From an uncultured Campylobacter sp. (lineage in GTDB: Bacteria; Campylobacterota; Campylobacteria; Campylobacterales; Campylobacteraceae), in assembly GCA_937965895.1 (NCBI GenBank), contig CALCKS010000321.1, positions 1 through 9,527 on the forward strand: DNA of 9,527 nt, given 5' to 3'. A program made the position numbers and the translations under genes. This document shows, in pieces, positions 1 through 5,400 of this stretch. The notes under the pieces are model-generated. The model did not search any database. It saw only the letters and a program-made list of their open reading frames with translations, and was not told the DNA's origin. Position 1 is the first letter of the stretch; every line of letters begins with the position of its first letter.

Positions 1-35
1 ATTTCCGCGGCCTCGCTCACGGGCACTTTGGACAT
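1..35 (-). CDS. N-terminal fragment of an unidentified protein (runs off left edge)
   Basis: An ATG at 35-33 on the minus strand opens a frame reading MSKVPVSEAAE and continuing past the left edge. An AAAGGA-type ribosome binding site lies about 6 bases upstream (near 42-46), and a possible CATAAT -10 box lies at 67-72. It is downstream of rpsU in the same direction but separated from it by a strong terminator, so it is probably transcribed on its own. The 'PVSEAAE' start resembles the beginning of small helix-turn-helix (MerR/excisionase-like) domains, but eleven residues are too few to assign a family; that is only a guess. Confidence 0.5.
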   Translation of the reverse strand, partial: MSKVPVSEAAE

Positions 36-66
36 ATTTTTCCTTTGATCGTTAAATTTGGCGTAG

Positions 67-72
67 ATTATG
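67..72 (-). promoter_or_regulatory. Possible -10 box of the left-edge gene
   Basis: The minus strand reads CATAAT, one mismatch from TATAAT, about 31 bases before the ATG at 35. The stretch upstream of it is A/T-rich with a run of AAAATTT, as is common for Campylobacter sigma-70 promoters that lack a -35 box. The rpsU terminator lies just upstream, which makes a separate promoter here likely, though the box itself is weak evidence. Confidence 0.4.
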
Positions 73-110
73 GCAAATTTTGGCTTTGATGCGAGTTAAA
101 CGGGTGTTTG

Positions 111-142
111 AAAAAAGAAAAGGCCGCCGAAGCGACCCTTTT
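111..142 (-). terminator. Rho-independent terminator of rpsU with UUCG tetraloop
   Basis: Two bases after the rpsU stop codon the minus strand forms a hairpin: AAAAGG pairs with CCTTTT (118-123 with 137-142), and an inner CGC/GCG stem closes a TTCG loop, with one bulged G and one wobble pair. A C-UUCG-G tetraloop is exceptionally stable. The stem runs straight into TTTTCTTTTTT. This should end the rpsU transcript efficiently and isolate it from the gene at the left edge. Confidence 0.85.
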
Positions 143-144
143 GG

Positions 145-357
145 TTAGAGCTTTGACTCGTAGCGTCTAAGCATATATAGACGTTTAAGCATTTTCTTGC
201 GAGCCGCGATTTTTTGTTTTTTGCGGATCTCGGTCATAGGCTCGAAAAAGCGTCTTGCGCGAACTTCAGTCACGACAAGGTTCCTGTCGGTTTGCTTTTT
301 GAACTTTCTGTAAGCTTCGTCAAAAGACTCGTTAGGATGTACCTTAATACCAGGCAA
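145..357 (-). CDS. rpsU: 30S ribosomal protein S21
   Basis: This encodes S21, a small basic protein of the 30S ribosomal subunit that helps initiation of translation. The 70-residue product begins MPGIKVHPNESF, has the family's conserved RRFFEP block near residues 35-40 and ends in a lysine/arginine-rich helix (RKKQKIAARKKMLKR). Length and sequence match the Campylobacter protein I know almost residue for residue. The start is taken as TTG at 357-355, because that gives the family's usual N-terminus; the frame extends to a GTG at 369-367, which would add MVRT, has no well-placed ribosome binding site and would not match the family. The gene has its own promoter and terminator and so appears monocistronic. 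In C. jejuni rpsU also sits beside the ccoG/cme block. Confidence 0.95.
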   Translation of the reverse strand: MPGIKVHPNESFDEAYRKFKKQTDRNLVVTEVRARRFFEPMTEIRKKQKIAARKKMLKRLYMLRRYESKL

Positions 358-360
358 CGT

Positions 361-373
361 CCTCACCACCTTT
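361..373 (-). promoter_or_regulatory. Ribosome binding site deciding the rpsU TTG start
   Basis: The minus strand reads AAAGGTGGTGAGG just before ACG-TTG. The AAAGG part lies about 11 bases and the GAGG part 3 bases before the TTG at 357. Neither serves the upstream GTG at 369, since both lie inside or against that codon. This supports translation from the TTG codon. Confidence 0.6.
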
Positions 374-375
374 CA

Positions 376-433
376 ATTAAAATAGACGGCGATTATAGTT
401 TAAATTTGATAAATTTAAGCTTTGCTCGCCGTC
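376..433 (-). terminator. Long hairpin after the flavoprotein gene, probable terminator overlapping the rpsU promoter
   Basis: On the minus strand GACGGCGA (433-426) pairs perfectly with TCGCCGTC (392-385). Inside, TTAAATTT (418-411) pairs with AAATTTAA (407-400) around a 3-base loop, with an asymmetric 5-7 base mismatch region between the two stems. A T-rich tail TATTTTAATT follows (384-375). The hairpin starts 13 bases after the flavoprotein stop codon, so it probably ends that transcript. It also contains the rpsU -10 box, so the DNA appears to do two jobs. The pairing is seen in the sequence; the function is inferred. Confidence 0.6.
392..397 (-). promoter_or_regulatory. rpsU promoter -10 box (TATAAT)
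   Basis: A perfect TATAAT on the minus strand, 35 bases upstream of the rpsU start, is preceded by A/T-rich sequence with TTTAAATTT words and no clear -35, as is usual for Campylobacter sigma-70 promoters. The box lies within the descending arm of the long inverted repeat at 385-433. A transcript would begin near 385. Confidence 0.7.
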
Positions 434-445
434 CGGGCTTTAAAT

Positions 446-1930
446 TTAGCCTTTTAGTATATGCTCCGCCGCTATCATCGCCGAGCTGATACAATCGGGC
501 GTCGAGCAGCTAGTAAGCCTCGTATATCCGTGCACGCCACCCGTCGCCTCGCCTACGGCGTATAAATTTTTAATAGGCTTGTTATCGTTTATATTAAGGA
601 CTTCAAAGTTTAAATTTACCCTCACGCCGCCCGGAGTATAGCTGATGCCCGGAGCCCCGAGTATCGCGTAAAACGGAGCCTTTTCTATCGGAGCGACTTT
701 GGTTAAATCTTTTTTAAAATCGGCATCGGTTTTAGCGGCGACGCTTTCGTTATACCGCCTTATTTCCTCTTTTAAAATTTGCGCATTTAGCTTAAATTCC
801 GCAGCTAGCTCGTCTAGGCTCTCAAATTTTTTCATCTTGCCGGTTTCTATAAATTTTTGCAGCCTTTTTGGATCGTGACTGGAGGCAAATCCGGTTGCGT
901 CAAAGATTATAGTCGGGAACAGATCGCTTTCGTTTTTTTGCATATTTTCTAAAATATTATCGGACAAAGTCTGCCTATCGCCGTCTTCGTTCATAAACCT
1001 CTTTGAGTTTTTGCCGTCGACCGCAATAGCAAATATCAAATCCTCGGTCGGAATACCGAAAGAATAGCGTCCCAAACTAAGCTGTATAGGCATCGCGCCC
1101 GCCCTTACCATCGTTTTTAGCGCGCCTGCCGTCGCGCCCGGATTTGACGGAGTGGAGGCTAGGGCGAGTCTTGGATTTTGCGCCGCTTTAAACGTTTTAT
1201 CCGCCGAAAATCCGCCGCTTGCAAAAATCACAGCCTTTTTAGCTTTATAAAATTTAACGTCTCCGGAAACGTTTTGCGCGTCGTCGTCGGCCAGATTTTT
1301 ATCAAATTTATACTCCTCTCTCACCTTTAGCCCTATCGCCGCGCCGTTTTTATCCAGCACGATTTCATCGACTTTTACTCGCTTTAGCGTCTTGCCGCCC
1401 TTGCTTTCAAAGTGTGAATTTAGCGCCTGCACGCACGCTCCGCCTCCGCCTACGGTCTCTAGGCTTCTTGCTACGCTATGTCCGCCCAGATGCTTTAGTT
1501 TTTCAGCGTATTGCACGCCTCTTGCTTTGGCAAATTCATACGCTCTTTTTGAGTTTTTGGCTATCCTATAGGACTGCTCTATGTAGTTAAAGCCCTTGCC
1601 CGCCTTGTTTAGATCTTTTACGAAAAGCTCGATGGAGTCTTTGATACCGGCTTTTTCTTGCTGCTCGGTGCCTACGCAGGCAAAATCAAGCTGAGAAACG
1701 ACGGAGTTGCCGCCCGTTCGTGACATCTTTTCTAGTAGCGCTACGCCAAGCCCACCCTCGGCCGCTACGATGCCCGCGACGTTTGCGCTAAGGCCGCTAC
1801 CTACCACCAAGACGTCGTATTCCGCGTCCCATTTTATCTCGTCATCTTGTGCTGCTTGCAAATTTAGCGCACCAACAGCGGCTGCTGCAAGGCTAGTTTT
1901 GATGAAATTTCTTCTAGAAATTTTTTTCAT
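446..1930 (-). CDS. Tat-exported FAD flavoprotein, flavocytochrome c / fumarate-reductase-like family
   Basis: The 494-residue protein probably transfers electrons to or from an unknown small organic substrate in the periplasm. Residues 5-11 (SRRNFIK) followed by a hydrophobic alanine-rich stretch are a twin-arginine signal, with cleavage likely near 25-28. The FAD-binding Rossmann segment is 38-68: GSGLSA at 44-49 (A in place of the usual last G) and E67 for the ribose. Further flavin-site blocks are TGGNS (72-76), ASGGF (237-241) and YAVGEATGGVHG (457-468). Compared with Shewanella fumarate reductase from memory, R319 and R471 match the two substrate-binding arginines, but the catalytic-site histidine of the HHTMGG block is replaced by Y431 (SYTPGG), and the segment with the other histidine and the proton-donor arginine (about 285-300) is shorter and different. 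There is no CxxCH haem site, so a separate cytochrome or quinol partner is needed and is not in this window. The start is backed by AAAGGAG 5 bases upstream. Base composition resembles the neighbours. Fumarate itself is an unlikely substrate; urocanate-, acrylate- or ketosteroid-type activities are only possibilities. Confidence 0.85.
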   Translation of the reverse strand: MKKISRRNFIKTSLAAAAVGALNLQAAQDDEIKWDAEYDVLVVGSGLSANVAGIVAAEGGLGVALLEKMSRTGGNSVVSQLDFACVGTEQQEKAGIKDSIELFVKDLNKAGKGFNYIEQSYRIAKNSKRAYEFAKARGVQYAEKLKHLGGHSVARSLETVGGGGACVQALNSHFESKGGKTLKRVKVDEIVLDKNGAAIGLKVREEYKFDKNLADDDAQNVSGDVKFYKAKKAVIFASGGFSADKTFKAAQNPRLALASTPSNPGATAGALKTMVRAGAMPIQLSLGRYSFGIPTEDLIFAIAVDGKNSKRFMNEDGDRQTLSDNILENMQKNESDLFPTIIFDATGFASSHDPKRLQKFIETGKMKKFESLDELAAEFKLNAQILKEEIRRYNESVAAKTDADFKKDLTKVAPIEKAPFYAILGAPGISYTPGGVRVNLNFEVLNINDNKPIKNLYAVGEATGGVHGYTRLTSCSTPDCISSAMIAAEHILKG

Positions 1931-1956
1931 AACATCTCCTTTAAAGAATTTATGAA

Positions 1957-1962
1957 ATTATA
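1957..1962 (-). promoter_or_regulatory. -10 box of the flavoprotein gene (TATAAT)
   Basis: A perfect TATAAT on the minus strand lies 26 bases before the ATG at 1930, giving a short leader with the AAAGGAG ribosome binding site at 1942-1936. No convincing -35 is present; that region is instead occupied by the inverted repeat at 1976-1998. Confidence 0.65.
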
Positions 1963-1975
1963 CATCGTAAAAGGG

Positions 1976-1998
1976 GCGTAATAGCAATTTTAATACGC
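1976..1998. promoter_or_regulatory. Inverted repeat, candidate operator upstream of the flavoprotein promoter
   Basis: GCGTAATA (1976-1983) and TAATACGC (1991-1998) form an inverted repeat with one mismatch around a 7-base spacer. Its centre is about 27 bases upstream of the minus-strand -10 box, the usual place for a regulator contacting the -35 region. The protein that binds is unknown. Confidence 0.4.
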
Positions 1999-2014
1999 GA
2001 TTAAGGCATTAATC
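1999..2014. promoter_or_regulatory. Perfect inverted repeat GATTAA-N4-TTAATC next to the ccoG -10 box
   Basis: GATTAA (1999-2004) and TTAATC (2009-2014) form a perfect 6-bp dyad with a 4-base spacer, ending one base before the ccoG TATAAT box. The spacing resembles Crp/Fnr-family sites (TTGAT-N4-ATCAA or TTAAC-N4-GTTAA), but the sequence does not match either exactly. The position would suit a repressor of ccoG or a regulator shared with the divergent gene. Confidence 0.4.
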
Positions 2015-2015
2015 T

Positions 2016-2021
2016 TATAAT
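2016..2021 (+). promoter_or_regulatory. ccoG promoter -10 box (TATAAT)
   Basis: A perfect TATAAT is placed so that transcription should begin near 2028. It therefore argues against translation from the in-frame TTG at 2031, which would lie almost at the transcript end, and for the ATG at 2049. Confidence 0.65.
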
Positions 2022-2048
2022 CTCGCTATTTTGCAATTAGGAAAAATA

Positions 2049-3401
2049 ATGACCAAAGAAGAGTATAAAAATTATTTAAAATTTGCTAGCAAACGCTATA
2101 TCGCCTACATCCTGATCACCTGTACCGCGCTCATTTTACCTTTTATATCTATCGGCGGAAATCAATTTTTCCTTTTAAGTTTTGAGCGCAGCGAGCTGCA
2201 TCTGTTTTTTGCCAAATTTAACGTCCAAGAGCTGTTTTTGATGCCTTTCGTGCTCATCATTTTTTTTATTTTTATATTTTTTATGACGAATTTAGGCGGT
2301 CGTGTCTGGTGCGGCTGGAGCTGCCCGCAGACGATATTTCGCGCGATTTATCGCGACTTCATCCAAACTAAAATTTTAAAAATTCGCAAAAGCATCTCAA
2401 ATAAGCAAACAATCACCGAGGGCGGCGCTAAAAAAGCGCTAGCAGTCGCGATCTGGAGCGTTTTGGCTTTTGTCGCGGCAGCAAATTTTCTCTGGTTTTT
2501 CGTCCCGCCGCAGGACTTTTTCGCTCAAATTTCAAATCCCGTCGAACATAAAATTTTACTCGGAGCTTGGCTTGTTATCACGGCGTTTTTGATATTTGAC
2601 GTAGCGTTTTTGGGCGAAAATTTTTGCGTTTACGTTTGCCCGTACGCTAGAGTGCAGTCCGTGATGATCGATAGTGACAGCGTGCAGGTGATCTACGACG
2701 AAGCGCGCGGCGGTAAAATTTACGACGGGCAAACCAAACTCTGGAAAAAGCCGCCCGATCCGCAAAACGAGTGCACGGGCTGCGAAGCCTGCGTGAAAAT
2801 TTGCCCGACGCACATCGACATCAGAAAAGGCATGCAGCTAGAGTGCATCAACTGCCTCGAGTGCGTGGATGCCTGCACGAAAACGATGTCGGGGCTAAAT
2901 TTGCCTAGCCTAATTAGCTGGACTAGCTCAAATTCGCTAAAAACCAAGCAAAAGGTGCGGTATTTGCGCTTTAAAACCATCGGCTACTGCGCCGCCATCG
3001 CTATCGCCGCCGCAGCACTCGCGCTAATGAGCGCCAAAAAAGAAAACATGCTGCTAAACATCAACCGCACAAGCGAGCTATATAAGGTAAACAAAGACGG
3101 CCAGATCGAAAACGCTTACGTGTTTTTGTTTGAAAATACCGACGTGGCAGCGCACGAGTTTTATTTTGACGTTAGCGCGGAGGAAGCTAAAGCGCCGATA
3201 AAAATCGAGCGCCCGAAGGCTCAAATTTTGCTAAAAGCGGGCGAAAAAAGGAAGGTCGTAGTCGTGCTAAGCGCGTCTAAAGCGGCATTTGCCGGCACAA
3301 ACGAGCAAACGACGAAGATAGAAATCTCCGCCTACGCCGCGGATAACAAAGAAAAAATAAATGTTAAAAGACGGACGATTTTCGCTCATCCAAGTGAGTA
3401 A
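2049..3401 (+). CDS. ccoG: Cytochrome c oxidase accessory protein CcoG (FixG/RdxA family)
   Basis: This inner-membrane iron-sulfur protein has been shown in Rhodobacter to reduce Cu(II) during assembly of cbb3-type cytochrome oxidase. The 450-residue product has hydrophobic segments near 18-37, 61-84, 129-152, 168-188 and 308-328. Two membrane-associated CxxxCP motifs of this family are present: WCGWSCP (87-93) and CVYVCP (193-198). A bacterial-type 2[4Fe-4S] ferredoxin domain follows with C242, C245, C248, C252 and C266, C269, C272, C276. After the last membrane segment comes a beta-rich C-terminal domain (about 340-450) typical of FixG proteins. The ATG start has AGGA at 2039-2042, 6 bases upstream; an upstream TTG at 2031 is rejected because of the promoter position. 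No other cco genes are in the window. In C. jejuni the ortholog Cj0369c likewise sits beside cmeR. Confidence 0.92.
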   Translation: MTKEEYKNYLKFASKRYIAYILITCTALILPFISIGGNQFFLLSFERSELHLFFAKFNVQELFLMPFVLIIFFIFIFFMTNLGGRVWCGWSCPQTIFRAIYRDFIQTKILKIRKSISNKQTITEGGAKKALAVAIWSVLAFVAAANFLWFFVPPQDFFAQISNPVEHKILLGAWLVITAFLIFDVAFLGENFCVYVCPYARVQSVMIDSDSVQVIYDEARGGKIYDGQTKLWKKPPDPQNECTGCEACVKICPTHIDIRKGMQLECINCLECVDACTKTMSGLNLPSLISWTSSNSLKTKQKVRYLRFKTIGYCAAIAIAAAALALMSAKKENMLLNINRTSELYKVNKDGQIENAYVFLFENTDVAAHEFYFDVSAEEAKAPIKIERPKAQILLKAGEKRKVVVVLSASKAAFAGTNEQTTKIEISAYAADNKEKINVKRRTIFAHPSE

Positions 3402-3419
3402 AAAATTATTTTTTTATAG

Positions 3420-3425
3420 TATAAT
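3420..3425 (+). promoter_or_regulatory. cmeR promoter -10 box (TATAAT)
   Basis: TATAAT lies 19 bases after the ccoG stop codon and is preceded by a T-rich tract (3406-3415), typical of Campylobacter sigma-70 promoters. Transcription would start near 3432, giving a leader of about 30 bases with GAGGG at 3451-3455. Some readthrough from ccoG is also possible, because only a weak all-A/T hairpin (3399-3416) separates the genes. Confidence 0.65.
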
Positions 3426-3463
3426 CATATTTTAAGATTTTTTGAAATTTGAGGGCTAGAAAA

Positions 3464-4096
3464 ATGAATACGAAACCGACGAAACGAAGCGCCGAGAGAA
3501 AAGAGAAATTCATCCAAGCCGGGCTTGAAATTTTCCTTGAAAACGGCTACGAAAACACGAGCTTAACGGATATCATCAAAAAAAGCGGCGGATCGCTGGC
3601 GAGCATTTACAAATTTTTTGAAAATAAAGAAGGACTCTTTCGCGCCATCGTAGAGCGCGGATTTGACGACTTTAAGACGCAGATAGACGAGAAGATCGAT
3701 CTAAATTTACCGCACAAGCTGGATGATTTTTTAACCAAATTCGCGATGATATTTTTCGACATCATCTGCGAAAAGAAAACCACGCTAATCTCAAGAGTTA
3801 TGATGAGCGAGGGCGCGAAAAACGACGGACTTTTGGGCAAAGAGTTTTTGGATCAAATTTTAAGCAAAATAGATAAAATTTTGATAGATTTTTTCGAGCG
3901 CGAAGACATAAGAGTCCAGCTAAATCCATGTATCTCTCCTTACGTCGCGGCCAAGACGTTTGCCGCAGTCGTTAGAGAGCCTTATCACTATAACGCGGTC
4001 TTACTTAACGAAGACATAATGCTAAGCGAAAAAGAGCGCGAAGAGCACGTAAAAACGCGCATAGATATGTTTTTGCACGGCGTAAAAAAACGCTAA
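3464..4096 (+). CDS. cmeR: TetR-family transcriptional repressor CmeR
   Basis: This is the likely local repressor of the cmeABC efflux operon, released from DNA by bile salts in C. jejuni. The product is 210 residues, the same length as C. jejuni CmeR. An N-terminal TetR DNA-binding domain spans about 12-60, with the helix-turn-helix at 32-52 (LTDIIKKSGGSLASIYKFF) followed by NKEGLF. The remainder is the all-helical ligand-binding and dimer domain. Near the end, REPYH (171-175) and the EHVK...MFLHGV segment resemble the corresponding C-terminal part of C. jejuni CmeR. The ATG at 3464 is preferred, with GAGGG 8 bases upstream; a TTG at 3449 would add five residues without a good ribosome binding site. 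The gene lies directly upstream of cmeA, with a near-match to the known CmeR operator between them. The middle of the protein diverges, as expected for a ligand pocket. Confidence 0.88.
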   Translation: MNTKPTKRSAERKEKFIQAGLEIFLENGYENTSLTDIIKKSGGSLASIYKFFENKEGLFRAIVERGFDDFKTQIDEKIDLNLPHKLDDFLTKFAMIFFDIICEKKTTLISRVMMSEGAKNDGLLGKEFLDQILSKIDKILIDFFEREDIRVQLNPCISPYVAAKTFAAVVREPYHYNAVLLNEDIMLSEKEREEHVKTRIDMFLHGVKKR

Positions 4097-4155
4097 ATTC
4101 TACTCTCTAAAATTTGACTTTCCGTATAAATAAGAGTAAAATAGCCGACTTTATT

Positions 4156-4171
4156 TGCAACAAATATTACA
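4156..4171 (+). promoter_or_regulatory. Probable CmeR operator upstream of cmeABC
   Basis: TGCAACAAATATTACA matches 14 of 16 bases of the C. jejuni CmeR operator as I remember it (TGTAATAAATATTACA). The right half-site TATTACA is exact; the left half has two T-to-C changes (TGCAACA instead of TGTAATA). It lies in the cmeR-cmeA gap, ending 13 bases before the TATAAT box, where bound repressor would block RNA polymerase. Confidence 0.75.
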
Positions 4172-4184
4172 TACCAAATTTTTG

Positions 4185-4190
4185 TATAAT
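4185..4190 (+). promoter_or_regulatory. cmeABC promoter -10 box (TATAAT)
   Basis: TTTTTGTATAAT has the T-rich run leading into a perfect -10 that is characteristic of Campylobacter promoters. It lies 25 bases before the cmeA ATG and just downstream of the candidate CmeR operator. A second A/T-rich box, TATAAA at 4125-4130, is weaker and further away. Confidence 0.7.
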
Positions 4191-4215
4191 ATCCCAAAAA
4201 ATTAAAGGCAAATTT

Positions 4216-5400
4216 ATGAGAAATTTTAAAAATATCTCTGTTTTGTTATTGGCGTCGCTGCTTTTTACGGCATGCTTTGATGGTAACGATAAAAAAAGCG
4301 CGGCTGCAGCCGGACAACAACGGCAAATGCCGCCGTCAAAGGTCGATGTATTCGTAGCTAAAAAATCAGACGTACCTATCAGCTTTGACTACACCGCGAC
4401 CCTAACTAGCCAGCAAGACGTAATCGTCTATCCAAAAGTAAGCGGCACGATAACCAAGCAGTTTTTTAAACCCGGCGACAACGTAAAAGCCGGCGACAAG
4501 CTGTTTTTGATAGATCCCGAAAAATACCAAGCCAGCTACGACGCGCTTGAGGCTTCTATCGGCGTAGCAAACGCAAATTTAAAAAATGCTCAGACCGAAT
4601 TTAACAGAATTTCAAATTTGTATAAGAAAAACGCCGTTTCGCAAAAAGAGTACGACGCGGCCGTTTCGGCGCTCGAGATCGCAAACGCAAATTTACTAAG
4701 CGCTAGAGCAAACGCTAAAAACACCAAAATAGACCTAGGCTACACGAGTATCGCCGCGCCTTTTGACGGCGTTTTGGGCGATAACCTAGTAGACGTGGGC
4801 TCGCTAGTCGTAGCAAACACGACCCAGCTCGTGCGCCTAACCAAAATCAACCCGATCGAGGCGCACTTTCATATCTCCGACGTAGATAATCTAAACCGTG
4901 TCAAAATGCAAGAAAGCGGCCTCTGGGCGCAAACAAACTCGGACGCCGTGCTTAAAGTCGGCCCGGGAGAATTTAACGGCAAGGTAAATTTCATCGATAA
5001 CGTCGTAAATACTAACATGGGCACCATTTTAGCCAAGGCCGAATTTAACAACGACGAAGGTAAGCTGCTACCTGGCATGTTCGGCCACGTGACGATGGGC
5101 GGATTTTACCAAAAAGACGGTTTTAAAATCCCTCAAGTAGCGCTCCAGCAAACCGACGTCAAGACCTACGTGCTAGTCGTAGAGGACGGTAAAGTAGCCT
5201 CCAAGGACGTAAAAATCACCTACCAAACCAAAGACGCCGCAGTCGTTAGCGAGGGGCTAAACGAGGGCGATAAAATCATAATGAACAACTTCCTAAAAAT
5301 CGGCGTAGGCGCGCCCGTCGAGATAGATAAAGACCTAACCGAAAGCTTTGGCAAAGGCGCAAATTTAGAGCCTAAAAACGAGCAAGAAAAGGCTAAGTGA
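4216..5400 (+). CDS. cmeA: RND efflux periplasmic adaptor lipoprotein CmeA
   Basis: This is the membrane fusion protein of the CmeABC multidrug pump, bridging the inner-membrane pump and the outer-membrane channel in the periplasm. The 394-residue product starts with a lipoprotein signal ending LLFTAC, with C20 as the lipidated cysteine (F at the -3 position is slightly off the usual L). The lipoyl/biotinyl-like half-domain is at about 68-104 (VSGTITKQFFKPGDNVKAGD), a coiled-coil alpha-hairpin at about 104-172 (including VSQKEYD at 141-147), the second lipoyl half at about 173-207 (IAAPFDGVLGDNLVDVG), then the beta-barrel and membrane-proximal domains to about 371. The ATG is chosen because it gives a proper signal peptide and has AAAGG 7 bases upstream; the frame is open from a TTG at 4114, which would bury the signal peptide and begin before the promoter. 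Its TGA overlaps the cmeB start, so the two are probably translationally coupled. Confidence 0.93.
   Translation: MRNFKNISVLLLASLLFTACFDGNDKKSAAAAGQQRQMPPSKVDVFVAKKSDVPISFDYTATLTSQQDVIVYPKVSGTITKQFFKPGDNVKAGDKLFLIDPEKYQASYDALEASIGVANANLKNAQTEFNRISNLYKKNAVSQKEYDAAVSALEIANANLLSARANAKNTKIDLGYTSIAAPFDGVLGDNLVDVGSLVVANTTQLVRLTKINPIEAHFHISDVDNLNRVKMQESGLWAQTNSDAVLKVGPGEFNGKVNFIDNVVNTNMGTILAKAEFNNDEGKLLPGMFGHVTMGGFYQKDGFKIPQVALQQTDVKTYVLVVEDGKVASKDVKITYQTKDAAVVSEGLNEGDKIIMNNFLKIGVGAPVEIDKDLTESFGKGANLEPKNEQEKAK

Noticed and set aside
214..489. A 91-codon plus-strand frame over rpsU and the rpsU-flavoprotein gap
   Set aside because: It overlaps rpsU and the end of the flavoprotein gene on the opposite strand, crosses the terminator/promoter hairpin and has no convincing start signal or similarity.
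3399..3416. A-run/T-run inverted repeat after ccoG as a terminator
   Set aside because: The stem is only A-T pairs with a 3-base loop and has little stability; the T-rich tract is better read as the upstream part of the cmeR promoter.
4079..4094. Small hairpin GCGT-A6-ACGC at the end of cmeR
   Set aside because: Four or five base pairs within the last codons, with no T-tract following; too weak to call a terminator.
4101..4138. Inverted repeat TACTCT...AGAGTA in the cmeR-cmeA gap
   Set aside because: Only 6-bp arms with a 26-base spacer; expected by chance in such a gap and clearly weaker than the operator at 4156-4171.
4114..4215. A 34-residue N-terminal extension of CmeA from TTG at 4114
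   Set aside because: It would span the CmeR operator and the -10 box and would bury the lipoprotein signal peptide; the ATG at 4216 has a good ribosome binding site.
5397..5399. GTG as start codon of cmeB
   Set aside because: The ATG directly after it gives the family's MFSKFF start and a TGATG coupling with cmeA; the GTG adds only one residue.
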